Origin: Chloroflexota bacterium
GTDB taxonomy: Bacteria; Chloroflexota; Anaerolineae; Aggregatilineales; Phototrophicaceae
DNA: 50,658 bases
Reading direction: 5' to 3'
Assembly: GCA_026713245.1 (NCBI GenBank)
Contig: JAPOOU010000280.1
Coordinates: 1-50,658, forward strand
Position 1 is the stretch's first letter. The number at the start of each line of letters is the position of its first letter. Of the stretch, positions 9,119 to 16,848 are shown one piece after another. The notes under the pieces were generated by a model. That model saw only the letters and a program-made list of their open reading frames with translations, was not told the origin of the DNA and searched no databases. Position numbers and translations under genes: made by a program.

Positions 9119-9946
9119 TCATTTACCGGAGCCGGACACGAGCCCCATGACCAGGTGCCTCTGCACCAGCAAGCCGGCAATGACAATCGGAAGAGCCGAC
9201 AGTACGCCGGCCGCGGCCAGCTTGCCCCAAGCGATGTTTTGATTGGTGACAAATGTGTACATCGTGACGGGCAAGGTCCGCGAATGGCGCGCCGTCAGCG
9301 TGACTGCCAGCGCGAATTCATTCCATGATGACAGCAGCATAAAAATGGTGACCGACGCCAGCCCGGGCCGGATCAAGGGCAAAACGATATGCCAGATCAC
9401 GCCCAGGCGGGAGGCGCCATCGATCATCGCCGCGTCTTCAATCTCTTCGGGAATTGTCGCGATGAAGCCGACCAGCATCCATATCGCCAGCGGCAAGGAG
9501 AAGAAGGTATAGAGCAGCACCAGGGTTCCCTGCTTGTCATAGAGATTGAGGCCACGCGCCATGGCGAAGAGCGGGATGATGTAGGCGACCGGCGGCAACA
9601 GCCGCGCGGTAAATATCACCAGCATCATCATCGAGCCGCCCACACGAAAACGCGCCATGCTGTAGGCCGCAGGTATACCAAGCAGCGCCACCGCGGCTAG
9701 CGTCATTCCCGCGACTATTAGGGAATTCTTCAGCGAGTTGATGACCTTGGCGTCGTTGAACAGGTCAACGTAGTTTTCCAGTGTGAATGGCGACGGAAAC
9801 CAAATCGGCGGAATCGCGAATTGCTGACCCTCGGTCTTGAAGGAGCTCGCGATCAACCAGTATATGGGAAATAGAAAGACAAGCAGCAAGAACAGCCACA
9901 TGGCGTATGTTAAAAGACGGTTCCCGCGGCTTATGCGCTGGTGCAT
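9119..9946 (-). CDS. Carbohydrate ABC transporter permease (MalG type)
   Basis: This is a six-helix inner-membrane permease of the MalG type, 275 residues. The first helix is near residues 13-33 and ends in the family signature SSFKTE. The EAA loop reads EEIEDAAMIDGASRLGVIW followed by LPLIRPGLA, which is where the ATPase docks. The C-terminus ends near HLVMGLVSGSGK, as in many family members (RYLVRGLTAGAVKG). It lies one base after the stop of the MalF-type partner and about 100 bases before the binding-protein gene. No ATPase gene is linked. Confidence 0.92.
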   Translation of the reverse strand: MHQRISRGNRLLTYAMWLFLLLVFLFPIYWLIASSFKTEGQQFAIPPIWFPSPFTLENYVDLFNDAKVINSLKNSLIVAGMTLAAVALLGIPAAYSMARFRVGGSMMMLVIFTARLLPPVAYIIPLFAMARGLNLYDKQGTLVLLYTFFSLPLAIWMLVGFIATIPEEIEDAAMIDGASRLGVIWHIVLPLIRPGLASVTIFMLLSSWNEFALAVTLTARHSRTLPVTMYTFVTNQNIAWGKLAAAGVLSALPIVIAGLLVQRHLVMGLVSGSGK

Positions 9947-9947
9947 G

Positions 9948-10859
9948 CTAATCCGCCTGGCTGAACATCAGCCGCGCGTATATCAGGCTGACGACGAAAG
10001 CGATGACCAGTTGCACCATCGCGATGCTGGAACCGTAACCGATTTTTAGCGAGCGAATGCCCACCCAATATTGGTACATCGCCAGCACTTCAGTTGAATC
10101 CCCGGGTCCGCCAGCTGTCATGATGAAGATCATTTCGAAGGCTTTGAAGATAAACAGGGTCGTCAAGAATGCCGAAATCAGAATCGCGTATCTCACCAGC
10201 GGCAGAGTTATGAAGCGGAGTATCTGAAATCGTCCCGCGCCATCAACGCGGGCGGCCAGGTAAAGCTCTTCTGGAATCGTCTTCAAACCACCGGTGACCA
10301 CCAGCATCGTTCCCGGTACGCCATTCCAGACATGCACCAGAATCAGCGCGGCAAGAGCGGTTCGTGGGTTGCCCAGAACAGAAGCCTGAACGACCGTATC
10401 AAATCCGAGGATATCCAGTATCTGCGCGATAACGCCGATGTTCGGCGCCATCATGAAACGGAAATTGAAGCCACTGATAAAGGGCGCGACCAACCAGGGG
10501 ATCAGCAGAATTGTACGTACAAGCCCTTCGCCGGGGATATTGCGATTCAGCAGCAGTGCCAGAGTCACGCCCAACACGGTCTGAATTGAGGTCGTCGCGA
10601 TTGTAAAAATCGCCGTGATATGCAGCGAAGAATAAAAGCGCGGATCCGCCAGCAGCTTGCCGTAATTGTCGAGGCCGATGAATGTTTGTCCCAGATCCAG
10701 ACGGGTCAAACTCCAGGCGGTCATCGAGTTGAATAGCAGATAGCCGGTTGGATAGATGATGCCGACAATGATGAAGACGAATGCGGGCAATGCCAGCGCG
10801 TACTTGACGCGCTGAGGTCCGAATATCCGGCTAAGCGGATTGACATGTATGAGGGTCAT
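9948..10859 (-). CDS. Carbohydrate ABC transporter permease (MalF type)
   Basis: This is the MalF-type partner permease (303 residues, about six membrane helices). The N-terminal helix begins around YALALPAFVFIIVGIIYP. The EAA loop reads EELYLAARVDGAGRFQI followed by ITLPLVR, diagnostic for sugar permeases. It immediately precedes the MalG-type gene. Together with the binding protein at 7713-9020 it forms one importer. The sugar isomerase gene upstream on the same strand ends about 175 bases away, so it may share the same transcript. Confidence 0.92.
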   Translation of the reverse strand: MTLIHVNPLSRIFGPQRVKYALALPAFVFIIVGIIYPTGYLLFNSMTAWSLTRLDLGQTFIGLDNYGKLLADPRFYSSLHITAIFTIATTSIQTVLGVTLALLLNRNIPGEGLVRTILLIPWLVAPFISGFNFRFMMAPNIGVIAQILDILGFDTVVQASVLGNPRTALAALILVHVWNGVPGTMLVVTGGLKTIPEELYLAARVDGAGRFQILRFITLPLVRYAILISAFLTTLFIFKAFEMIFIMTAGGPGDSTEVLAMYQYWVGIRSLKIGYGSSIAMVQLVIAFVVSLIYARLMFSQAD

Positions 10860-11033
10860 ATCAGTTCAGCCGCTGCGTACTTTGATCCGACAATAGGCTA
10901 GCTGGCAACGATCTTGTCGCTGCGCCGGTTCAGGCTAGGTACGGAAACTCTCCCCCAAGCGAGGGGGCTGCCAAAGCAAAAGGGAGAACCTCGCTAACCG
11001 CGCCATAGACAGCTGCAAGGCCAAAGAAGAACG

Positions 11034-11879
11034 TCACAATGAGAATCCAAGTTCTTCTGTCAAGAATCTCCGGCCGATCGCGGCGCTGCCCTTGGGATCG
11101 TCGTGTTGGTCGAGTTCGCCCAGGATCCATCCTTGGTAATTGACCTCAGCCAACACCCCGATAAACCCGTTCAGGTCAACTGTTCCCTCGCCGAGTGGCG
11201 CGTATCCGGCCGGCATAGCCAATTCCGCGCCCATTTCGCGCAGTTCGGGCCAATTCGTGGCGACATCTTTCAGATGAACGTGCGCGATGCGATCGGCGTA
11301 TTTGCGAGCGATCGCAACCGGGTCGCCATCGCCTTTGGCTATCTGTCCGCTATCGGGGGCGAAGAAGACGTATCGAGGATCGGTGAGTTCCATAATCAGA
11401 TCGATCTCTTCCGGGCTTTGCACATAGGTGCCCCAATGCGGATGCAATGCCATCGTCGCGCCCATATCCAGCGCGCGCTTGCCAATCTCAGTCAGCGTAG
11501 ACGCGGCAACCTTGAAGTCCTCCAGGGTCCAGCGAGGGGCGTCGTCAGGCACACCGATGGGCACGGTCATGAGGACCCCGCCGCCATGATCGAGCAGGAA
11601 TCGTGTGGATTCTTCGTGGTCCGCTATGATTTCCTCGGATTGAGTCGGATCCTGATAGACAGAGTGGATCATGTCCAGGCAAGCCACATGCAGATTGAGT
11701 TCTTCCAGCAGCGCGCGAAATCGTCCTGGCGGATCGTCATAGTCCATCGCCGTATTGGAAAAGGTCTCGAAAGCGCGAAAGCCGAGCGCGGAAATGTCTC
11801 TCATCCCTTGTTCCATCCAGTCCGTGCCCCCGGCGACGGCCCAGGTAACAGTCGTGTAGCCGATTTTTGGCTGGTACAT
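11034..11879 (-). CDS. Sugar phosphate isomerase/epimerase (IolE-like TIM barrel)
   Basis: This is a 281-residue protein of the xylose isomerase-like TIM-barrel family, closest in style to inosose dehydratase/epimerase (IolE). The N-terminus IGYTTVTWAVAGGTDWMEQG is typical of that group. Candidate metal ligands sit in LHPHWGTYVQ, the FFAPDSGQIAKGDGDP segment and the HVHLKDV motif near the end of the barrel. It is cytoplasmic. The gene lies between an SDR gene and the permeases on the same strand, so it probably isomerises or dehydrates the imported substrate. The exact reaction cannot be assigned. Confidence 0.85.
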   Translation of the reverse strand: MYQPKIGYTTVTWAVAGGTDWMEQGMRDISALGFRAFETFSNTAMDYDDPPGRFRALLEELNLHVACLDMIHSVYQDPTQSEEIIADHEESTRFLLDHGGGVLMTVPIGVPDDAPRWTLEDFKVAASTLTEIGKRALDMGATMALHPHWGTYVQSPEEIDLIMELTDPRYVFFAPDSGQIAKGDGDPVAIARKYADRIAHVHLKDVATNWPELREMGAELAMPAGYAPLGEGTVDLNGFIGVLAEVNYQGWILGELDQHDDPKGSAAIGRRFLTEELGFSL

Positions 11880-11929
11880 AATCTTCTCCTTTCAAGCTAA
11901 GAGTCTAATTTACAGGCGGCCGCGCGGGC

Positions 11930-12694
11930 TCAATGCACGAGCATGCCACCGTCGACCACGATGGGACCGCCGATCATAAATGATGCTTCCGGCGTACAGA
12001 GGAAGAGCGCTACTCTTGCCACTTCGACGGGATCGCCCAAGCGTCCCAAGAGCGAGGCATCAAGCAACCAGTCCTTGACGCCTTGCGCGTCGCCGGATTC
12101 TTGCATTGATCTCGTCAGCAGTGGCGTGTCTATGGGACCGATGACCAGGCAGTTGGCGCGGATATTGTCTTTTGAGTAATCCATCGCCAGGCTGCGCGTC
12201 AGTTGCAGGATGGCGCCTTTTGACGCCACATAGGCCGCGCGTTCGTCGGCCACGCGATAAGACAATGTGGAAGCCGAGTTGATGATGACGCCCCCGCCGG
12301 CCTTTTGCATCGCCGGTATGGCGTACTTGCTGCACAGCCAGCTGCCCTTGACGTTGGTGCCCATGGTCGCGTCCCAGTCCGCTTCGCTGAGCTGGGTGGC
12401 GCTGCCCCTGATTTCAATGGCGGCATTGTTGTAGAGGATATCCACCTTGCCGTAGGTCGACACGGCTTGTTCCACCATGGATTCTACTTGCGCCTCGCGC
12501 CGGACATCAGTTGATACAAACAAAGCGTCTCCGCCGGCGGCCTGGACCAGTTCGACGCTTTCCCTACCGGCGTCTTCGTTCAGATCGGCGATGACGACCT
12601 TGGCGCCCTCTTCGGCAAAAAGCAGTGCGCTTGCGCGTCCGATGCCGCTGCCAGCGCCGGTGATGATGGCAACTTTTCCGTCCAATTTTCCCAT
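11930..12694 (-). CDS. SDR-family NAD(P)-dependent oxidoreductase
   Basis: This is a classical short-chain dehydrogenase (254 residues, Rossmann fold). The nucleotide-binding motif TGAGSGIG is at residues 12-19 and the NNAA motif at 89-92. The catalytic triad region has Ser near 140-142, Y155 and K159 (YVASK). Asp37 in VVIADL suggests preference for NAD(H) over NADP(H), an inference from the family. It sits between the cyclase-family gene and the isomerase gene and is most likely a polyol or sugar-acid dehydrogenase. The substrate is not readable. Confidence 0.9.
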   Translation of the reverse strand: MGKLDGKVAIITGAGSGIGRASALLFAEEGAKVVIADLNEDAGRESVELVQAAGGDALFVSTDVRREAQVESMVEQAVSTYGKVDILYNNAAIEIRGSATQLSEADWDATMGTNVKGSWLCSKYAIPAMQKAGGGVIINSASTLSYRVADERAAYVASKGAILQLTRSLAMDYSKDNIRANCLVIGPIDTPLLTRSMQESGDAQGVKDWLLDASLLGRLGDPVEVARVALFLCTPEASFMIGGPIVVDGGMLVH

Positions 12695-12774
12695 AATCTA
12701 CCTCCAGCTCGTTTGATGACGCGTTTACGCTAGGCGTGCCGTCTCGCGGTTCGTTATCGTTGTTGCGCCCCTTA

Positions 12775-13497
12775 CTAATCCTCGATGATCGCTATGGCGC
12801 GTACCGGCGCAGCGGTAGTGCCTACCCATTTGATCGGCAGAACTGAAAGGGTGAATCCGTGTGGTCGCGGTATCGCCTCCAGATTGCACATGTTTTCGAG
12901 GTGATAATATTCCCGATCAATCATCACGCGATGGGATTCCCAAAATTGTTTGCGCTCGAACATCGCCCACACCGGCGGATCCCAGGTGATGGCGTCGATG
13001 CCCGTCACTTTGACGCCTTGATCGAGCAGCCAATGGGTCGCTTCCTGTGACACGCCGCAGTGCTCGGTCAAGTAGCGCTCTTCGTGGTTGTAGCTGCCGG
13101 CGCCGGTCATGATCAGCACGATATCCAGCGGTTTGATCTCGTAATTGATCTTGTTCAGGGCTTCATGCATATCGTCGACGGAAATGGCGGCGCCGTTTTC
13201 CATGTGACGGAAATCCAGCACCACCCCGTCGCCATAGCAGTATTCGACTGGTATGCCCTCGGGCCCGGCCCCGCCTTTGCGAAAATGCTTCAAAGCATCG
13301 ATATGCGTCCCGACATGATCGCCCAAGACGGTCATAGAACTGGCCGCCAACGAGGTCATCCCGTGTTCGGCGGCGCCGATGCCTTCGGCGAATTGCTCCC
13401 AATCTTCATACATCAGCAGCACTGGGCGCACCACGCGTGGAAATACCACCATATCGCCGTGAACGGGCATACTCAGGTCTATGATTTGTCGTGTCAT
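12775..13497 (-). CDS. Cyclase-family metal-dependent hydrolase (kynurenine formamidase-like fold)
   Basis: This belongs to the cyclase family (PF04199). The metal-binding motif is GDHVGTHIDALKH, with H61, H65 and D67 counted from the chosen start. The N-terminal DLSMPVHGDMVVFP segment is typical. Members hydrolyse amides or lactone-like bonds, for example N-formylkynurenine, and some act in sugar or isatin degradation. The frame is open a little further upstream, but the ATG at 13497 gives a 240-residue protein starting MTRQIIDLS. It overlaps the GntR stop by four bases (ATGA), so regulator and enzyme are co-translated. Confidence 0.85.
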   Translation of the reverse strand: MTRQIIDLSMPVHGDMVVFPRVVRPVLLMYEDWEQFAEGIGAAEHGMTSLAASSMTVLGDHVGTHIDALKHFRKGGAGPEGIPVEYCYGDGVVLDFRHMENGAAISVDDMHEALNKINYEIKPLDIVLIMTGAGSYNHEERYLTEHCGVSQEATHWLLDQGVKVTGIDAITWDPPVWAMFERKQFWESHRVMIDREYYHLENMCNLEAIPRPHGFTLSVLPIKWVGTTAAPVRAIAIIED

Positions 13498-14213
13498 GGT
13501 TTTTCCACCTTTGCAGCCGAATCGCATTCCGACTGTGCTTGTCGTTCTGAATAATGCGCAGTGATTCTGTCGATTAGTTCTTCGATATGGTCTTGAAGCG
13601 TCCTGGCGATAAGATCCGGGTCGCCGGTGTTCAAGGCATCTAGGATTTTGTAGTGCCGCCGTGCCTGAAAGACCAGGTTGTAGCCAGTCAATATCGTGGA
13701 CGCGTAGGTCCAGTAGGCGAACTGAAGCATGTCGTAGAGGCGGATCAGCGTATTGTTCCCGGCGGCGGCGACGATCGTCTGGTGGAAGGCGAAGTCGGCT
13801 TTGACGAATTCGTGCGAGTCGTCCTTCTGTGCGTGACTCATCATGCGCTCCAGCAGCATTTCCAGGCGCGCGAATACATCTTCCGTCAGGTTGGGCGTCG
13901 CCAGGCGTCCCGCCATCGCTTCCATCCAGGCGCGCACGGCATAGGTATCCAGCATATCCTGGAGGGAGAGATCGCGGACGAAGGACCCGGAAAAGGGGAC
14001 GGATTCGACGAAACCCATCATTTCCAGATCGCGCAGCGCCTCACGTATCGGCGACTGGCTAACGCCGAATTCCCTTGCCAATTTCGCCTCGGCCAATCGG
14101 TCACCGGGTTTGTAACGCCCACGCAGAATGGCGTCGATAAGGTGTTCCTTGATATCTTCGCGCAGCACGTAGCGTTTCGCGCTTCGCTTGCTTACGTTGT
14201 TATCGTTTGCCAT
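13494..14213 (-). CDS. GntR-family transcriptional regulator (FadR/FCD subfamily)
   Basis: The N-terminal winged helix-turn-helix (about residues 18-85) has the GntR signature GDRLAEAKLAREFGVSQSPI followed by REALRDLE. The C-terminal all-helical FCD domain contains candidate metal and ligand residues in the DFAFHQTIV, RRHYKILDAL and LQDHIEELI segments. The start ATG is preceded by a GGGGAG Shine-Dalgarno. It lies inside the sugar-catabolic cluster and is translationally coupled to the cyclase gene, so it is probably the local repressor. The palindromes in the divergent promoter region at 15.19-15.38 kb are good candidate operators. Confidence 0.9.
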   Translation of the reverse strand: MANDNNVSKRSAKRYVLREDIKEHLIDAILRGRYKPGDRLAEAKLAREFGVSQSPIREALRDLEMMGFVESVPFSGSFVRDLSLQDMLDTYAVRAWMEAMAGRLATPNLTEDVFARLEMLLERMMSHAQKDDSHEFVKADFAFHQTIVAAAGNNTLIRLYDMLQFAYWTYASTILTGYNLVFQARRHYKILDALNTGDPDLIARTLQDHIEELIDRITAHYSERQAQSECDSAAKVEKP

Positions 14214-14327
14214 ACATCTCCCCTTTTTGCCGCGATCTAGACGGGGATGATTGTACCGTCGCTGCCGAGTGAACCAATTGCTGTGTTCTCTCTTCCATCA
14301 GTTTTGGCGGTCTCCCAAGGCGGACTG

Positions 14328-15131
14328 CTACTGTGTGGCGGTCACGCCGCCGTCGATGAACAGGATCTGCCCGGTAATGAAATCAGCGGCCGGGGAGGCG
14401 AAGAAAACCGTGGCGCCGACGATGTCGAATGGCTCACCTACGCGAGTCAAAGGTATCCGACTGACCAGCGCATTGTAAAAGTCCTCGTCTTCGAGGTAGT
14501 GTCGCACCAGTTCGGTGCGTATAAAGGTTGGCGCGATGCCATTGACATTGATATTGTATTGCGCCCATTCAGTGGCGAGCTGCTTGACCAACAGGTTCAT
14601 CCCGGCTTTGCTGCTGGTATAGGCGGCGAAGCCGCGGCGGATGCCCAGAAGACTGCGAACGGAGGAAATATGGATTTGCTTGCCGCGTTGTTGCTTGATC
14701 ATCTGGCGGCCGGCGGCCTGAGATAACAGAAAGGCGCCGCGCAGATTCGTGTCGTGCACCTCGTCCCAGTCATCCGCCGTCAGCTCTTCGGCCGGCTTCT
14801 CGATATGCGTGCCGACGCAGTTGACCAGTATGTCGAGTCGTCCGAACTCTCCGACAGTTTGCTTGACAATGCTGCTGATCTCATCGACCTGCTTGATATC
14901 GAAACTCAAACCCTTCGCAGTGAAGCCGCTTGCCTCGAGTTGACCGGCGAGTGCAGCGCTCTTCTCCGCTGAGCGCCCGGCGATGGCGACGGCTGCGCCT
15001 TGCTGAGCCAAACCGAGGCTCAAGGCGGCGCCAATGCCGCCGTAACCACCTGCTACCAGCGCCACTTGGCCATCGAGCTTGAAACTATCTGCGATCAGTC
15101 CTGAATAAATTGATTCTTGCGTCGAAGTCAT
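14328..15131 (-). CDS. SDR-family oxidoreductase (gluconate 5-dehydrogenase-like)
   Basis: This is a short-chain dehydrogenase of about 267 residues. The cofactor loop reads AGGYGGIG (residues 27-34) instead of the usual TGxxxGIG. NCVG replaces NNAG near 104. The catalytic Ser lies in the ISSVRS segment, with Y171 and K175 (YTSSK) behind it. The C-terminus ends in FITGQILFIDGGVTATQ, the standard SDR ending. A GTG nine bases upstream (15140) is an alternative start; the ATG at 15131 has a better-placed GAAAGAG. It is the first gene after a strong minus-strand promoter and heads the catabolic cluster. The substrate is unknown. Confidence 0.88.
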   Translation of the reverse strand: MTSTQESIYSGLIADSFKLDGQVALVAGGYGGIGAALSLGLAQQGAAVAIAGRSAEKSAALAGQLEASGFTAKGLSFDIKQVDEISSIVKQTVGEFGRLDILVNCVGTHIEKPAEELTADDWDEVHDTNLRGAFLLSQAAGRQMIKQQRGKQIHISSVRSLLGIRRGFAAYTSSKAGMNLLVKQLATEWAQYNINVNGIAPTFIRTELVRHYLEDEDFYNALVSRIPLTRVGEPFDIVGATVFFASPAADFITGQILFIDGGVTATQ

Positions 15132-15191
15132 ATACTGCACTCTTTCATGGAGCTTGACCCGGAGCGCTGCCGCATGTCGATTGGCCAGCCA

Positions 15192-15205
15192 GATAATCGA
15201 TAATC
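15192..15205. promoter_or_regulatory. Operator candidate O1
   Basis: GATAATCGATAATC differs at one position from the perfect palindrome at 15368-15381. It lies directly downstream of the -10 box of the minus-strand promoter, where a bound repressor would block transcription initiation. The local GntR protein is the likely ligand-responsive regulator (inference). Confidence 0.6.
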
Positions 15206-15206
15206 G

Positions 15207-15235
15207 AGTATATATTAACCTGAGCCAGTTGTCAA
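15207..15235 (-). promoter_or_regulatory. Sigma70-type promoter for the minus-strand catabolic cluster
   Basis: On the minus strand a consensus TTGACA (15235-15230) is followed after exactly 17 bases by TATACT (15212-15207). Transcription would start near 15200 and read into the SDR gene at 15131. The start site falls inside operator candidate O1. Confidence 0.75.
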
Positions 15236-15367
15236 GTTTAGCGAAAACAGGGCAGGAACGGTCCCGATCAGTTGTCCTCGCAGCCTTATTTATATGACTA
15301 TTTCAAGATATTCACGAAAAACACTGTTGGCGACGGCGCGGTCAGCATCCGGGAGATCGTGCTACCA

Positions 15368-15381
15368 GATTATCGATAATC
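15368..15381. promoter_or_regulatory. Operator candidate O2, perfect 14-bp palindrome
   Basis: GATTATCGATAATC is a perfect palindrome and ends three bases before the -35 box of the plus-strand promoter. It matches O1 at 13 of 14 positions. The two sites are about 176 bp apart, so one regulator could control both divergent units, possibly by looping. Confidence 0.65.
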
Positions 15382-15383
15382 GT

Positions 15384-15412
15384 TTGACAGACCGTTACTG
15401 GCCTGTTATATT
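15384..15412 (+). promoter_or_regulatory. Sigma70-type promoter for the plus-strand unit
   Basis: Consensus TTGACA (15384-15389), a 17-base spacer, then TATATT (15407-15412). It drives the remnant binding-protein start at 15510 and the genes behind it. The operator O2 directly abuts it. Confidence 0.75.
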
Positions 15413-15509
15413 CCCGCTTAGCCGCTCGGGTTAAAGAGTGGGTAGGCTTCGCGGCCCGTTAATCATTGGATAGTTCTAGAAATTCTTTGGATCTGGGAGG
15501 AAATTGAAG

Positions 15510-15629
15510 GTGATCCCTAAGAAAAAGAGAAACTTGCGAATAGGCCTGAGCGGCCGCGATTTCCTGCGGCTGAGCGGCGCCGGGTCTTGCTGCGACCGCC
15601 GTGTTCAACTTCATCGGCGCCTGGAATGA
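15510..15629 (+). pseudogene. 5' end of a substrate-binding protein gene, truncated by deletion
   Basis: A GGGAGG Shine-Dalgarno nine bases upstream and a GTG start open a frame reading MIPKKKRNLRIGL, then SGRDFLRLSGAG. This is the twin-arginine-like N-terminus seen in sugar-binding proteins (compare SRRDFLK in the 25.3-kb binding protein). After about 24 codons the similarity ends and the frame runs out of phase into permease sequence, stopping at a TGA (15627-15629). The rest of the binding protein is missing. It is still preceded by an intact promoter and operator. Confidence 0.7.
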
Positions 15630-15828
15630 GTTCTTTTTCGCTATTATATTGGGCAACAATCAGATCAAGGCTGTGACTGTGGAGAGCTTGACTTTCGTCA
15701 TCGACTACATCTTTCTCTTCGGTCGTCTCTTTGCCGCCGGTTTGATACTGTTTCCGATAATCTTCTATACTTTCTTCGTCCAGAAATATATCGCCATCGG
15801 CTTCACCGGCGGCGCCTTGAAAGGATGA
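15580..15828 (+). pseudogene. 3' end of a MalG-type sugar permease gene
   Basis: The frame from 15580 reads PGLAATAVFNFIGAWNEFFF, the segment that normally follows the EAA loop of MalG-type permeases. It continues through the last two membrane helices to the typical ending YIAIGFTGGALKG. Everything before the EAA loop is absent; this frame is closed by TGA at 15571-15573. The joint with the binding-protein remnant falls in a GC-rich stretch shared by both sequences (about 15575-15585). A single deletion removed most of the binding protein, the first permease and most of this one. A GTG at 15601 could start a 75-residue peptide, but that is unlikely to be functional. Confidence 0.8.
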
Positions 15829-15832
15829 CTCT

Positions 15833-16657
15833 ATGCGCTTAGGGCTTGGACTTGGGGGGCTGGGGCTCGATTCACAAGGGTTAATCGAGCAAGCGAAGGC
15901 GCAGGGCGTCTCGGGATTACTGCTGGATGTCAGCGAGGCGCGCCAGCAGCCGATTGCCGAGTGGCGCCGTCAGTTAGCTGAAAACGAACTGGAAGTCGTT
16001 CAAGTGGGCAGTTGGGCGTTGAACCCGCTGCGGCCCACGCCACAGACGGAAGAGATCGCGCGGGATGCGCTGTCGGCGGCGGCGGACCTCGGCGCGCCGT
16101 ACATCATCCTAGGGGGCGGCACCAAGAACCCGAATCACAGCTTTTGCGGCCATCCGGACAACTTCACCGATAAAGCGATCGCCGAAGCGGCGGCGTCGTT
16201 AAAGCCCCTGGCGCGGGAGGCGGAAGCGGCCGGCGTGCTGGTGACGCTGGAGATCCACTTCGCGACTGTGCTGTGTGACTGGGACGCCTGCCGAAAACTG
16301 ATTGAGGAGATTGCTTCATCGGCCCTCAAGATCAACCTTGATGCGGCAAACATGATTCGCTACTACGACTACTGGAGCAGCAGCGATTACATTCGAATGG
16401 GAATCGAAACCCTTGGTACGATGATCGAAACTTGTCACGCCAAGGACGTCGTGATGCATGACGCGCTGCACATGCATATGGACGAGTGTCCGGCCGGCGA
16501 AGGCTGCCTGAATTACGCCGATATCATTGGCCTGGTCGAAGCTCATTTGCGACCGGATACTTACATGATCGTTGAACACACGCCGCTGGACAAGCTGCCC
16601 GCGGCCATGACGTATATTCGAGACTCGGCGGCCAAAGCTGGCGTGGCGATTTTCTAG
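15833..16657 (+). CDS. Sugar phosphate isomerase/epimerase family protein
   Basis: This is a TIM-barrel protein of the xylose isomerase-like (AP endonuclease 2) family, 274 residues. Candidate metal ligands are the Glu in VTLEIHFA, the Asp in KINLDAANM, the His in TCHAKDVVMHDALHMH, and the Glu in MIVEHTP near the C-terminus. The gene begins four bases after the stop of the permease remnant, so it was the next gene in the original operon. It remains downstream of the intact promoter. It probably acts on the same sugar the lost transporter once brought in. The precise reaction is unknown. Confidence 0.82.
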   Translation: MRLGLGLGGLGLDSQGLIEQAKAQGVSGLLLDVSEARQQPIAEWRRQLAENELEVVQVGSWALNPLRPTPQTEEIARDALSAAADLGAPYIILGGGTKNPNHSFCGHPDNFTDKAIAEAAASLKPLAREAEAAGVLVTLEIHFATVLCDWDACRKLIEEIASSALKINLDAANMIRYYDYWSSSDYIRMGIETLGTMIETCHAKDVVMHDALHMHMDECPAGEGCLNYADIIGLVEAHLRPDTYMIVEHTPLDKLPAAMTYIRDSAAKAGVAIF

Positions 16658-16742
16658 CGGTCGCGGGCGGGATACGATAAGCCTCATTGATTGGCACAGC
16701 AATTGCGGTGTTGAGATCCAAGGGCAGCGCATTTTGCTGAAA

Positions 16743-16836
16743 CGGCCGCTCGGCGGCAGCGAAAAGGTCTGTCGCGCTCACGCTAGATCGTAAGCCGGCT
16801 CGTCGCATGAGCGACGCGGTCGACGTAAACAGGAGG
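16743..16836 (+). repeat. Dispersed intergenic repeat A, copy 2
   Basis: About 94 bp matching 27340-27439 in the same orientation and 7591-7690 inverted. It contains the perfect hairpin CGTCGC-ATGA-GCGACG (16801-16816) and ends in GTAAACAGGAGG. That end supplies the Shine-Dalgarno of the dehydrogenase gene starting at 16849. It is slightly shorter than the other copies, lacking ACAGGAAT after GAAAAGGTC. Confidence 0.8.
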
Positions 16837-16848
16837 AGAAATACGCAA

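Noticed and set aside
10930..11130. 66-codon minus-strand frame with a hydrophobic middle
   Set aside because: It overlaps the end of the isomerase gene in another frame and the rest is a C/G-rich intergenic stretch; no ribosome site and no family.
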